Positions 1 to 12,734 are shown, counted from the stretch's first letter. The stretch: DNA of 64,000 bases from Dolomedes plantarius (GCA_907164885.2 OU015490.1:230972391-231036390); one strand, 5' to 3'. Translations and numbers: made by a program. Notes: generated by a model from the letters alone, not told the origin.

Positions 1-840
1 CGTCTAGGACATACCAATCAGAGATAATATAATCTCGAGGAAAAATTTAGTCATAGCAATTTACATAGACTGACATAGATGCAATTAACATAGATGCAGT
101 TTACATAGCAATTTACATAGATGCAATTAAATCTATTTAAATTGCATTAAGTGGTATGTAAACTACATAGTAATAATCCATGCAATTTTCTTGTTACAAA
201 TACACATGATATAGCACACGAAAGTTCTGTAAGAATATATTAAGTGCTCATAAAATTCCCGATTGTTCAAACTGGGAATGCTCTTAAAACTTAAAAAAAA
301 TTATATTTAACTTATAGTGTCAATAGAAATTTAGAATAAATCAGTCCCTCTATGAGGTCAGAGAGGGTGAGAGAGGGTATCATCCCCTAAATATCGCCCC
401 TGGGGGGGGGGGTCGTCAGTCAAAATTGTAGTGTCAGGTGGCGAACTCGGTCTCCGGGCCTTGTGGTGCCATTATAAACCGGAGGCACACCCCTCAACCA
501 TCTGTACGTTATGGACCTGGTCGGGTATTACTTCCGGCCAGAGGACATTAGAAAAACAACAAGAACAAGAATATAATAAATCATTGAATATTATTTCATA
601 TATTTATCTTGTGAAATAAATGCGTATTAAATCATTCGTGTTAAATAATATTTATTTTCCACTTCCCTACTTCAACACTAAGAATATAATTTTCAACAAT
701 AATATAATAATAACGGTAAAGTATTTTGACGAGGACGTTCAATAAAAATATAGTTTGTGTGGTCAAGACTTTATTTGATTTTGCCTCTTTAACAAATGTC
801 TCTATAGCTTTCCTCATATCTCTTTTGTTTTTGCTTGTGT
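1..840. other. AT-rich intergenic DNA, no gene seen
   Basis: No coding region or element ends can be supported here. A short direct repeat built on ACATAGATGCAATT lies at about 60-135. A G10 run lies near 402-411. The GC-richer stretch at about 415-550 looks like part of an interspersed repeat, possibly a SINE tail, but it has no box A/box B pair, so I do not assign it. Confidence 0.5.
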
Positions 841-1692
841 GAAGATCCTATCTAATATTAGACGGCGGAGTTTGCTAATATGACGAATTGCGTAATGATT
901 ACAGCTGTACTAATACTCTGTGGTTACGTTAAAAATATAACTGAAATAAAGGTAAAATAAGTTGGGAACTTTTAGAGTTTAAGCTATTCGTAAAATAGAT
1001 TAAACGTGAAAGAAATTTTAAAAATAATTTTATTTCTCCATGAAAGGAGTAGTTTTCAAAAAACATAATTTTCATTTTTCAGACATATAGTTTTCCAGAA
1101 AAAAAATAATTAATATATATATATATATATTGGATATATATATATATATATATATATATATCCAACATTTGAAGGCACGATCTGTGGTTACAATGAATTT
1201 GAGTAATAATTTCAGCCATACTAATACTCTGATGGTAAATAAAAAAGATCAACACTGAAATACAGGAAAAAGAGACGGGAACTGTAAAATTTTAAATTCT
1301 TCATATAAAGACCAGATTATAGAAGAATTTTAAAAATAGTTGCCGTACTCAATTGAAAGAATTTTCAGAAAATATATATATATTTTTTAATATATATTTT
1401 TTAAATTTAAAAATTATATATATGTATTGATACTTATCTAATATTTGACATTACAGTCTGTCGATATTAAATTTGAAGTTATAATTACAACACTAATAAG
1501 TGATTACGTTAAAAAGATAATCTCTAAAATAAAGGAAAAGGTGTTTGGACATACAAAATTTTAATCTCCTCATATAACAGCCCGTTCAGATTTCAATCGT
1601 TTTCTTACAAAATTAAGTGTGTTTGCATAGAACAAGGCAAAATTAAACAGAAAATTTTAAAGTTTCCATTTTTAATCGAGGGTGTAGTTTTT
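841..1692. repeat. Degenerate tandem repeat, unit about 290 bp, three copies
   Basis: Similar blocks start near 848 (ATCTAATATTAGACGGCGG), 1160 (TCCAACATTTGAAGGCACG) and 1437 (TCTAATATTTGACATTACAG). Each continues through a shared GATTACGTTAAAAA/TGAAATAAAGG stretch. The spacing is about 312 and 277 bp. A palindromic TTGGA-(TA)n-TCCAA tract separates the first two. The Tc1-like element at 1701-3110 sits inside the next unit: sequence after 3110 (TTTTACAGACATATATTTTT) resumes what follows about 1075 in the first unit. Confidence 0.6.
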
Positions 1693-1700
1693 ATATAATA

Positions 1701-3110
1701 CACTGCTGGCCACCCAAATTGCAACACCAAGAAAGACAAGATATATCACAACAGAATTCATTTTGTAGATAACATGTTGACCAAGTATCAAATGAGTAAA
1801 TTTATAGACTTCTGTGAAGTGTGGTTCCTGCCAAAATCAGTAGCCAGAGTACCCGCCATTGTTGGAGATCACCGCTGCCACACGCCTCGGCATTGATTCA
1901 AAGAGACTTTGGATGAGTTCTTGGGGTACAGCAAACCAAGAAGTTTCCACACGTTGCCACAGTTGATCTGCTGTGGCAGCTGGGGATGGAATCTGGGTCA
2001 ATCGTAGAGCAACCATGGACCACATGTTTTCTATCGGCGAAAGATCCGGAGAGCGAGGCGGGCAGGGAAGCAATTCAATCTGGCGATTGACGAAGAACCG
2101 TTGGACATTGCGTGCCAAGTGTGGACGCGCATTATCCTGTTGAAATATGGCTGTGAGCAAGCCCTGAAGGTAAGGAAGGACAACTGGCTCCAACACCTCG
2201 GAGATGTAGCGCTGGCTGTTTAAAGTACCGGCAATGCGTACTAGAGGTGTGCGAGAGTGATATCCAATACCGCCCCATACCATAATACCCGGTGCAGGGC
2301 CAGTGTGGCGGTGCATAACGCAGCTGTTCAGCATCCTCTCTTCACGGTGTCTTCAGACTCGAATGCGACCATCGTAGTGTTGCAGACGGAAGCGTGACTC
2401 GTCAGTAAAGACAATTTCATTCCATTCTGCCGTCCACATCCTTCTGTCATCACGCAATTGGCGGCGGAGACGTCTGTGGTTCTGCGTCAAGGGTAGACAA
2501 AGCAATGGACGTCTTACGGACAGACCATTCTGCTGTAAACGGCGTCGAATGGTACGCGCAGACACTGGATGATGCATTACAGACTGCATGTGCTGTGCTA
2601 TGGTTCGTGATGTGACTGAGCGATCCGTCACTGCCATGCGCACAATTTGCCTGTCATCACGTGAAGTGGTGCGCTGAGGTGGATGCGATCGATCACGCCG
2701 GTCCGTCGTACCCTCCTGCATCCAACGATCACATATCCGCATTACAGTTGTTTGGTTTCGTCCAACACGACTACCGATTTCCCTGAAAGATAATCCACAA
2801 TCTCGATAAGCCACTATCCTTCCTCTGTAGAACTCGGATACTTGATCAAAAGATGATCGCTGTTTTCGACGAGGCATAATTGATCGTTTTTTTGAAAAAA
2901 ACCATAAGAAAAACACAATTGCCGAACTTGAAATCGTCGATATTTCCAAGCTTTAAATAGCTTTTTGAAGTGGCGCCACAGGCGCGCGTGATGTGCGTCT
3001 GCGCTGAAATTCTAATCATTTGCATATCTCACCTCCGCTAATGCATGTTGTAAATTTCATGTTATTTGCATGTTTCCTTCAGGGTGTTGCATTTACAGTG
3101 GCCAGCAGTG
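1701..3110 (-). mobile_element. Tc1-like DNA transposon, copy A (DD34E)
   Basis: The terminal inverted repeats begin CACTGCTGGCCAC at 1701 and end GTGGCCAGCAGTG at 3110. Just inside both ends lies the shared GCAACACC (left) and GGTGTTGC (right). A TA precedes the left end. The right flank reads CA instead of TA, which I take as a point change in the target duplication. Length is 1410 bp, usual for Tc1 elements. Copies B (7034-8441) and E (40761-41891) belong to the same family. Confidence 0.93.
1837..2877 (-). pseudogene. Tc1-like transposase, one nonsense codon (copy A)
   Basis: This encodes a DDE transposase that would excise and insert its element at TA sites in the nucleus. The ATG at 2877 is chosen because it opens the family's basic N-terminus (MPRRKQRSS). 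About 346 residues follow: paired helix-turn-helix DNA-binding segments near residues 15-110, first catalytic Asp in FTDESRF near 165, second in QQDNARPH, and Glu in SPDLSPIE, with 34 residues between the last two. The only lesion is TGA at 2353-2355, where copy B has TGG (Trp). The gene is otherwise open on both sides of that codon. Copy E has the same TGA. Without a rescue the protein would stop before the second catalytic residue, so I call it a pseudogene. Confidence 0.92.
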
Positions 3111-3745
3111 CATATATTTGATTTTACAGACATATATTTTTCAAACTGAAATTCCATAGTAATGTTTTCCTACTAATAATTTGTATAAAAAACAAAATAT
3201 TAGTAAGCCCATAAAAAATCTAGGCGTATTAATTACACCAAAGCCCGACAGATTGTAAAACAAATGGGTGCACTCGTTCCTTAGAATTTATTAGATATCG
3301 TCAAGCCCAAAACAGTTAGGCTCGATATCAAGCATTTCTAATCTAAGAATCAATCACATGTCTCACATTAAAATATTTAGAGGAATTTCCATTGTAGCTC
3401 TCAAGTGTAATATTACACTGAATCCCAATACTATTTTGTAAACAGTGTTAATAACTTATTCTAGTGTTTTTTACTAATATCTTTAAACAAACGATTAAAA
3501 TTGGCAATGGATTAAATATTTATTTAAAATTAAATTTCACATGATCCTTAAATATATTCCACTTAAATACCATACTAAAAAAAAATTAAAAAGGAAAATT
3601 TTAACAAGGGTTCCCAATATTTCCAATCTCATTTCTAAGGATGCCGCAAACATAGAAATTCATAAATTCCTGCATTATAGTCTGATAATCTTTTCCTTAC
3701 GGGGTGGGATAGCATGTATGCCAAGAATACTAGCCCCAAGAGTGA

Positions 3746-3749
<4 letters not shown>
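3111..3749. other. AT-rich DNA, no gene seen
   Basis: The first ~40 bp resume the ~290-bp tandem repeat split by copy A. The rest shows no coding signal, element ends or RNA structure that I can support. Confidence 0.5.

Positions 3750-3818
<69 letters not shown>
3750..3818. repeat. (TA)n microsatellite
   Basis: An uninterrupted TA dinucleotide tract. It directly abuts the left end of the Tc1-like element at 3819. Confidence 0.97.
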
Positions 3819-3821
<3 letters not shown>

Positions 3822-5467
3822 TGGCTACCAAAAGTGTTCGTACAGTTACGAATTTCAATGAAATAGGGGTCTATCCATTAATTAAAATGAATATTTCAGA
3901 ATGGGTATTTAATAATAAGATCTACAATCTATTCTTAACAAAACTACATGAAATATTTTGAAAACATAGTAAAACTTTATTTTTAAGAAACCAGTAATCA
4001 AAAAGTAACAAAAACTTTATCTCACAAAAGTCATCGTACACTGAAATATTTTCATAAATAAATTCATAATTAAAATTATCGTCTGACGCTTTATTTTTAT
4101 TTTTGAATTGTGGTGGCATTTAAAATATCGTTTGGCTTTAATTTTTGCTTGCCTACTCCGTAATATTCTATTTATTATTTAAAAATGGCTCGTAGTCGTA
4201 AAGAAACAACAAACAGCATTCGAAAATTGATTTTTTTTCATCATAGTAGGGGTAAATCAGTTCGGAATATTGCTAAATTACTTAATTTACCCCATTCTAC
4301 TGTGCAGTATGTGAAAAAACGCTTTAAAGAAGAAAAGTGGATCGAAAACAAGGTAAGAAAAGGCCGTCCGTCAAAGTTAACAAAACGTGATCAGAGATTT
4401 TGAATTGGAAAATTTGTGAAAAATTCACGTTTGAGTGCTGTAAAAGTTTCTGCAGAATTCAAAGAAACATTTACTACTTCAATTTCACCTGAAACTGTTC
4501 GACGCGTTCTCAGAACAGCTGGATTACATGGGCGTTCTGCCCATAGAAAATTTTTTGTGAGCGAGAAAAACAGAAAGTTTAGGCTTCCCTTCGCACTATC
4601 AGTGATAAATAAGCCCCAAACCTATTGGAATAATGTCTTATTTGCCGATGAAAATTTATGGTGCTGGTGGGCGTATAATTGTATGGGGAAGGAAAAAATG
4701 AGGAACTTAATCCCAAGAACTTAGTACGAATAGTTAAGCATGCCGGTGGAGATATCCTTGTGTGGGGGTGCATGTCAGCATCAGGACTAGGAAATTTGGT
4801 ATTTATTGATGGCATGATGAATCATGCTATTTTTATAAATATTTTATGAGACAATTTAAAATTATCAGCTCAAAATTTGGGTATTGGAAACAACTTTGTT
4901 TTTTATCAAGATAACGATCCTAAGCACACGGCTTTCAACGTTCGCATCTGGTGTCTCTATCATTGTCCACAAGTTTTGAAAACACCACCTCAATCGCCAG
5001 ATTTAAACCCAATAGAACATATTTGGAGAGAACTGGAGGTTCGAGTATGAAAACACGACATTCACACGAAAAGCGAACTAAAATCAATTATGATGGAAGA
5101 ATGGATGAACATTGATGCGGAAATTACAAAAGAGCTAAAGCAATCTACTCCCAGACGTTTAAAAGCTGTTGTGGATGCTAAAGGATATCCTACTAAATAT
5201 TAATATAACGAAAAATTAGAATATTTACTAATATGTAGAGATTTTTTACAAGTGTACGATGACATTTGTGAGATAAAGTTTTTGTTACTTTTGGATTATT
5301 GGTTTCTTAAAAAATAAAGTTTTACTATGTTTTCAAAATATTTCATGCAGTTTTGTTAAGAATAGATTATAGATCTTGTTATTAAATACCCATTCTGAAA
5401 TATTCATTTTAATCAATGGATAGACCCCCTATTTCATTGAAAATCGTAAGTGTACGAACACTTTTGG
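3819..5467 (+). mobile_element. Tc1-like transposon with long IR/DR ends, copy C
   Basis: Inverted repeats of about 220 bp run 3819-4041 and 5251-5467. The left end starts CAGTGGCTACCAAAAGTGTT after a TA. Within each arm the outer motif AAAGTGTTCGTACA recurs near the inner edge as AAAGTCATCGTACA. That is the IR/DR arrangement known from Tc3/Sleeping Beauty type elements, where transposase binds both sites. The right end stops at CACTTTTGG, so the last ~11 bp of the expected terminus are missing where the next element (mariner, 5467-6955) begins. Confidence 0.9.
4185..5203 (+). pseudogene. Tc1-like DD34E transposase, several lesions (copy C)
   Basis: The ATG at 4185 gives MARSRKETT followed by a helix-turn-helix (residues ~15-60) and a GRPSKLTKRD linker, as in Tc1 transposases. 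The reading frame continues through TGA at 4401-4403. The first catalytic Asp is in LFADE near 4650. A small deletion follows it, and a second frame change lies in the A-run near 4697. Further stops occur near 4847 (TTATGA) and 5048. The second Asp is in YQDNDPKHTA and the Glu in SPDLNPIEHIW, 34 residues apart. The gene ends at TAA 5201-5203. Inactive, but the domain order is complete. Confidence 0.88.
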
Positions 5468-6954
5468 AGAGTTGGGGCAAAAGTCATGGCAACTATTTTT
5501 TTTCTTGAAGATACCAGTCCGGGTGGAAAATGTGACATATACAGACGAAAGGACAAGGTCTTAACTACATGTGTGGACAATGAATAGCACTGAAATATTG
5601 TAACACACTAATTTATTACGGCAGTATACAGGACAATATGACCTTCACCGTGCAAAAGAATGATAACACAGTACACATAAAGTTGACATGACAAACCTGG
5701 GCCTAAAGACCCTCAATGTAGTCCCCTGCTAGTGTCACCACACGCTGCCAACGATATGGGAGGAGCTGAATACCATCAGCCTCAGCATTTGCCGCACCAT
5801 GTGTGAATCTGGTCATCTGTTGGCGCACAGCATTAGCAATGTCCTCTCGTGTTGCAAACCGCCTACCACGTATTGGTTCCTTAATTTTGGGAATGAGATC
5901 AAAGTCACAGGGTGAAATATCAGGAGAGTACGGTGGATGCTCCAATTCTTCCCATCCCCAACGTCGGAGTAGCTGCACACCCTGCTTTATGTGGTCTTGC
6001 ATTGTCGTGCAGGATTATTGCACTGTCCACAAGATCTTGAAGTTTATCCCGAACGCCACGTTGTACCTGTCGCACCAGGAAGTCCCTGTAGTACTGTGCG
6101 GTCACTGTTCTGCCATGAGGAACAAAATGGCAAACAATGACACCCCTGACGTCATACGTGACGATCACCATCAATTTGACTGGGGAAGGATTCTGACGGA
6201 ACTTCTGCTGCCTTGGTGATCCAGGATGTCGCCACTCCACGGACTGATGTTTCAGTTCTGGTTCGTATGCCCTGGCCCAAAATTCATCGATGGCGATTAT
6301 TCGTGACAAGAATTGATCGCCGTCCTGTTGCCAGCGTACAAAGTGGTCGGGGCATATTGCATAGCGCACCCACCTTTGAATTTCCGTCAGTGCATGCGGT
6401 ACCCACCTCGAAGCGATTTTGCGTAGCTGTAGCTCATTACGCAATATCCTGTGGACGGTGCGTTTCTCGATGCCACTTGCCCTCTCTAACTCCAGTAACG
6501 TCCATCGTCTGTCTTCATCCATGAGCTGCTCGATGACGGTACGTGCCAAGTCGGTCCGCACACTCACCGGTCGTCCCGAACGTTGCTCATCACTGGTTTA
6601 CACACGTCCTTGCTGAAACTTTCCTACCCACCGTGCTACTGTACGATATGGTAGGACATTATTCCCAAGGGCTTCTACTAATTCACTGTGACATTCCATC
6701 GCATTTCTCCCTCGGAGAACGGCTATTTTGATGTAAGTGCGCTGCTCAACACGAGTTACTTCCATCTCGCACGACACTCACCAACTGACTGGTTTCAGAG
6801 CCCTCGCTGTGCTACTACCATCTATCACAGAACCATGTGTTGTTCTGCATACACACTATGCCTGCAGAACTTCCACACGACACATATACGTTTGTGATAC
6901 GTTCACATATCTACAAGGAAAAAAATAGTTGCCACGACTTATGCCCCAACGCTC

Positions 6955-6955
<1 letters not shown>
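5467..6955 (-). mobile_element. mariner-like transposon, copy D
   Basis: The ends are imperfect inverted repeats: GAGAGTTGGGGCAAAAGTC at the left and, read inward from the right, CGAGCGTTGGGGCATAAGTC. Both continue into GGCAACTATTTTTTT. The right end abuts (TA)n. The left end directly abuts the truncated end of copy C. Length is about 1.49 kb, consistent with a mariner carrying a ~355-codon transposase. Confidence 0.87.
5703..6765 (-). pseudogene. mariner transposase (DD34D type), stop and frameshift
   Basis: Minus strand. The ATG at 6765 starts a helix-turn-helix half (MEVTRVEQRTYIK..., residues ~1-60). A TAA near residue 55 interrupts it. The second helix-turn-helix follows (WTLLELERASGIEKRTVHR). 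The catalytic core has Asp in IAIDEFW, Asp in LHDNARPH and the final Asp in YSPDISPCD. Just after NARPHKAGC the frame changes near 5985-5995. Comparison with the usual 34-residue spacing suggests a 5-bp deletion: the bases present give 32 residues, and five missing bases would restore both frame and spacing. The C-terminus (GDYIEGL) is intact, ending at 5703. Confidence 0.88.

Positions 6956-7033
<78 letters not shown>
6956..7033. repeat. (TA)n microsatellite
   Basis: A continuous TA tract that is bounded by the right end of the mariner copy D and the left end of Tc1 copy B. Confidence 0.97.
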
Positions 7034-7036
<3 letters not shown>

Positions 7037-8441
7037 TGCTGGCCACTGTAAATGCAACACCCTGAAGGAAACATGCAAATAACATGAAATTTACAACATG
7101 CATTAGCGGAGGTGAGATATGCAAATGATTAGAATTTCAGCGCAGACGCGCATCACGCGCGCCTGTGGCACCACTTCAAAGCGCTATTTAAGGCTTGGAG
7201 ATTTCGACGATTTCAAGTTCGGCAATTGTGTTTTTCTTGTGTTTTTTCAAAAAAACGATCAATTATGCCTCGTCGATAACAGCGATCATCTTTTGATTAA
7301 GTATCCGAGTTCGACAGAGGAAGGATAGTGGCCTACCGAGATTGTGGATTATCTTTCAGGGAAATCGGTAGTCGTGTTGGACGAAACCAAACAACTGTAA
7401 TGCGGATATGTGATCGTTGGATGCAGGAGGGTACGACGGACCGGCGTGTTCAATCGCATCCACCTCAGCGCACCACTTCACGTGATAACAGGCAAATTGT
7501 GTGCATGGCAGTGACGGATCGCTCAGTCACATCACGAACCATAGCACAGCACATGCAGTCTGTAACGCATTATCCAGTGTCTGCGCGTACCATTCAACGC
7601 CGTTTACAGCAGATTGGTCTGTCCGCAAGACGTCCATTGCTTTGTCTACCCTTGATGCAGAACCACAGACGCCTCCGCCGCCAATAGTGCGATGACAGAA
7701 GGATGTGGACGGCAGAATGGAATGAAATTGTCTTTACTGACGTGTCACGCTTCTGTCTGCAACACCACGATGGTCGCATTCGAGTCTGGAGACACCATGA
7801 AGAGAGGATGCTGAACAGCTGCGTTATGCACCGCCACACCGGTCCTTCACCGGGTATTATGGTATGGGGCGGTATTGGATATCACTCTCGCACACCTCTA
7901 GTACGCATTGCCGGTACTTTAAACAGCCAGCGCTACATATCCGAGGAGTTGGAGCCAGTTGTCCTTCCTTACCTTCAGGGCTTGCCCACAGCCATATTTC
8001 AACAGGATAATGCGCGACCACACATGGCACGCATTGTCCAACCGTTCTTCGTCAATCGCCAGATTGAATTGCTTCCCTGGCCGCCTCGCTCTCCGGATCT
8101 TTCGCCGATAGAAAACATGTGGTCCATGGTTGCTCTACGATTGACCCAGATTCCATCTCCAGCTGCCACAGCAGATCAACTTTGGCAACGTGTGGAAGCT
8201 GCTTGGTCTGCTGTACCCCAAGAACATATCCAAAGTCTCTTTGAATCAATGCCGAGGCGTGTGGCAGCGGTGATCTCCAACAATGGCGGCTACTCTGACT
8301 ACTGATTTTGGCAGGAACCACACTTCACAGAAGTCTATAAATTTAATCATTTGATACTTGGTCAACATGTTATCTACAAAATAAATTTTGTTGAGATATC
8401 TCTTGTCTTTCTTGGTGTTGCAATTTGGGTGGCCAGCAGTG
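7034..8441 (+). mobile_element. Tc1-like DNA transposon, copy B (same family as A)
   Basis: Starts CACTGCTGGCCAC at 7034 and ends with its inverse at 8441. Both ends are embedded in TA tracts, so the TA target duplication cannot be told from its surroundings. Length 1408 bp. The element is in opposite orientation to copies A and E. Confidence 0.94.
7265..8305 (+). pseudogene. Tc1-like transposase, three nonsense codons, no indels (copy B)
   Basis: The full 347-codon frame runs from ATG 7265 to the stop at 8303-8305 without a single indel relative to copy A. Three stops interrupt it: TAA at codons 4-5 (7277-7279 region, Lys in copy A), TAA a few codons later (Gln in A), and TAG at 7685-7687 (Trp in copy E). 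The Trp codon mutated to TGA in copies A and E is an intact TGG here. Catalytic motifs: FTDVSRF (the usual Glu after Asp is Val), QQDNARPH and SPDLSPIE. Inactive copy. Confidence 0.92.
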
Positions 8442-8466
8442 TATATATATATATATATATATATAT
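8442..8466. repeat. (TA)n microsatellite, short
   Basis: TA tract between the right end of Tc1 copy B and the sequence AGGGTGGTCC that starts the next block. Confidence 0.95.
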
Positions 8467-8864
8467 TAGGGTGGTCCTTATTTTTCAACTTTTAATGTCT
8501 CACCCCCTGAGTTTTTTTAAACTAGCCTAAAACTAATGTCCCAAAAAAATCGGGTCCTTCGTATAATTCTAAGTGGTGCCGCAGAGGCTGTGAATGTCGC
8601 CAGTTATATAAAAATTACTGTTTTTCCCACAAGTTAACAGAAAAAATGAAATAAGATTTTATGCGTGTTAATAAACTAAATAATATCAAATATACACTAA
8701 AACATAATTATGCATAACCCACCAGCACGTAGGACTCACGATATGGGGTAGCTGTGCAGGAGGCGTCGGCAGTCCTGGTTGTCGGGAAAACTGACCACGG
8801 CACTTAGTCATAATCAGTATTGCGTTGTCTTCGAAACGAAGCGGTAGCACGTAGTTTGTTAAAA
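8467..8864 (+). other. Possible left end and leader of an unrecognised mobile element
   Basis: The sequence changes abruptly from TA repeat to AGGGTGGTCCTTATTTTTC at about 8467, which looks like a transposon terminus. No inverted copy (GGACCACCCT) is found downstream before the next TA tract at 9892. No gene lies in this stretch; it leads into the reading frame at 8865. It could be the 5' part of the same element. Confidence 0.35.
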
Positions 8865-9850
8865 ATGGCGCTAAAGGGTAAACTTCGCAATCATATATAT
8901 CTGATTGAAAGAGAAACAAATCAAATATTAGGTAGCAAATTACCTTCTAACAAACAAGTAATGCAAGTGCTATTTTATAATATGAGATGCGTAAAAATAA
9001 GTCTCCGTGAAAGAATTAAAGATACTTGCGTTTTATTAGAACAAAAACTGGGTAAAGATCACTTAAACCTATCTTGCAGACAACATATATATGAATTTGT
9101 TTTAAAGTCTGCTTTTGAAGCATGCATTGGTACGTCGTCTGCACCCGAAACAAGATTATTTAAACGTTTTCAACAATATTGTGCCAATATAGATAATACT
9201 AAATAAACTGTTGGTATTGATGATCAATTTGTTGTGAACAGTATCGGTAAAGACATAGATATTGTGCTTCATTTGGCCCAAGCACAAGTTGTTATTAAAC
9301 AGACAAGAGACGATTACAAAGAGCTGCTGCAGTTAGTTATGATATTTTTAGGAGAACACGAAGCAAATGAAATTCCATTTCAATTACCTAGTGCTTTTCA
9401 CCATGCCAGGTAGATGGTGAAAGCTATTTATTGATTGAAAATATTTTTCGAAATCAATTTCATTTGATTCAGCAGGAATTGTAAGAAATAAGGGATATTT
9501 GTATATTTATTGTAAAAGTATACATAAAAGCTTGGTACAATGCTCCCTTAGCCTGCAAAGCACCATACCAGGATTGGATGTTTCTTAAAAGATCTTTATT
9601 TTTACAATGAAATAAATGAAAAAATTTCCCAAGAAACAACAAAAAAATTTTGTGGACATTTGTGGTAACTTATTGAAGAAATAGTGGCTTTAGCATTTTT
9701 TGATGACACACTTAATGAAGAACAAAAGTTAAAGATGTCCAAAGCATTTAAAGAAAAATAATCAACTACTTGTGACTCTAAGCGTTTCCATTTTGATTTA
9801 AAGGAAATGGCCGAATTCACACATAAAGAACTACATAAATTTGTGTCATA
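8865..9850 (+). pseudogene. Decayed gene of unknown function, probably transposon-borne
   Basis: The ATG at 8865 opens about 113 codons (MALKGKLRNHIYLIERET...). The first stop is TAA at 9204-9206. The same frame then continues in a coding-like way (DDQFVVNSIGKDIDIVLHLA, KELLQLVMIFLGEHEANEIP) until TAG near 9412, after which stops and frame changes accumulate. Fragments such as KDLYFYNEINEKISQETTKK and EEIVALAFFDDTLNEEQK are still readable to ~9850. The protein is rich in helix-forming residues and has no zinc finger, DDE triad or RT motif that I can see. I recall similar uncharacterised, multi-copy proteins in spiders and other invertebrates, which suggests a mobile-element gene, but I cannot name the family. 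Confidence 0.55.
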
Positions 9851-9889
9851 AAGCACATCCAAATTTTTTAAGCGGTTTAAAATAACGTC

Positions 9890-11367
<1,478 letters not shown>

Positions 11368-11370
11368 TAG

Positions 11371-11372
<2 letters not shown>

Positions 11373-11432
<60 letters not shown>
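11373..11432. repeat. (TA)n microsatellite
   Basis: A TA tract joining the RT relic to the left end of the DD41D element at 11433. Confidence 0.96.
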
Positions 11433-11434
<2 letters not shown>

Positions 11435-12734
11435 AAGACTGTTCGCACATTTTTTAGACGATTTTGGTAAGCGGTAATAAAAAATCGCTTGCTGCAAAAG
11501 AAATAATTGCAATTGTACTATTTTTTTAAAAGTCAAAATTATTGTCTGCGGCTTGAAAGTTTTGTTTTTATTCAAAATGGCGTTTTTAACAAAGCAGTGG
11601 TTCAAAGGCTACATTATACTCTTTCCGAAGAGAAATATGCATACTCCGTTATCCAAAAACGATGTGAGAGTCATGGTTTTCTGATATCTGAAGCGTCGAT
11701 AGGTAATATCGTCAACAAGAAAGGAAAAAAAAACGTCAAATTGGAGCCTAAAGTGGAACAAAAATTCCAAACAAGTATCCAAGGAAAAAACGGACATCTT
11801 CGACTATTGAAAAGGAAAGTTGTTTAATGTTAAAAGAAAATCCCCCTAGTCAAAGGACAGTTCCAAAATCATTAAAATGTTCGGTATCCACTGTAAACAA
11901 AATGATAAACGTTGATTTAAATCTTAAAAAAGCGAAAAAAAGCAATGTGCATCGTCTTCTTCCAAATCATATCGCTGAAAGCAGGACACGCTGCAGAATT
12001 CTATATGAGAAACACTTATCCAAAGAAAAATGGAAAATAATTGTCATAGAAGATGAATCATGGGTGTATTTAAATGATTGCAACAAAAAAGAGCCATTTA
12101 TTATCATAAAAGGGGAGAAAAAAATTTAAGTACATAGTTCAAAGAATCGAAAGAAAGTTTTTCTAAGGGATTCATGATTGTTGCTGGTTTTTCTTATAAT
12201 GGCAAGTTAAAAATAAAGACAGTGGAAAAAAATGTCAAGATTAACTCCAAATACTATCAGGAACATATTTTATCGCCAATTTTTCTGAATGAAATATCAT
12301 CGCTTTACCCACAGTGCCATCAATCTGTGAGACTCCATCAGGACAAGGCTAGCAGTCACACATCAAAATCCACTGTAAATTTCCTAAAAGAAATGGAACA
12401 AAAAACTGGTATCAAGGCCATACCCTTCACTGATATCCCTACTATTTCTCCCGATGTATCACCTATAGATTTTTGTGCTTTCGGACTTTTAAAATCTGCA
12501 TTATCCAAAAGTCGTCCCAAAACCCTTACAGGACTCTGGAAAGCTGTTCAGGAGGAATGGGATAGAATACCTCTTCTGACACTTCAAAAGGCATTATTCT
12601 CCTGGAAATTGCGGTGTCGAAAGATAGTTCAGAATAAGGGATGTCATATAGAACATATAAAACACAAGAATTTTATGTAATTTAGTTTTGTTAATACAAT
12701 ATACATCGTCTAAAAAATGTGTGAACAGTCTCTG
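11433..12734 (+). mobile_element. DD41D mariner-like (rosa/Visitor-type) transposon, copy F1
   Basis: Inverted repeats of about 30 bp: left CAAAGACTGTTCGCACAT, and right, read inward, CAGAGACTGTTCACACAT. Both continue TTTTTTAGACGAT. TA flanks both ends. Length 1302 bp. The single gene inside has 41 residues between the second and third catalytic Asp. I relate that spacing to the rosa (DD41D) branch of the IS630-Tc1-mariner superfamily. Copy F2 lies 1.1 kb downstream. Confidence 0.9.
11577..12680 (+). pseudogene. DD41D transposase, copy F1
   Basis: The ATG at 11577 matches the ATG of copy F2. A 1-bp deletion near 11626 breaks the N-terminus. The helix-turn-helix part (EEKYAYSVIQKRCESHGF, ASIGNIVNKKGKK) ends at an A9 run (11725-11733, reading A_AAA_AAC), where a -1 shift is needed to enter the next frame. 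After that come TAA in GA*SGTK, the second helix-turn-helix (KENPPSQRTV...CSVSTVNKMI), and catalytic Asp in IEDESWVYLND. A 1-bp loss in AACAAAAAAGAG near 12092 follows, then TAG before FKESKESFSKGF. The last part (12174-12680) is open, with Asp in RLHQDKASSH and Asp in SPDVSPIDF, 41 residues apart. The TAG and the A9 are shared with F2; the other lesions are private. Confidence 0.88.

Noticed and set aside
431..619. Small plus-strand open frame near the window start
   Set aside because: It lies in a GC-richer patch that resembles repeat debris, has no homology that I recognise and no conserved motif.
2353..2355. Recoding of TGA as Trp in the Tc1 transposase
   Set aside because: Other copies of the same family carry TAA and TAG at other codons, so ordinary decay explains the TGA.
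5803..6616. Plus-strand open frames over the mariner copy D
   Set aside because: They are antisense to the transposase on the minus strand, which carries the conserved catalytic motifs.
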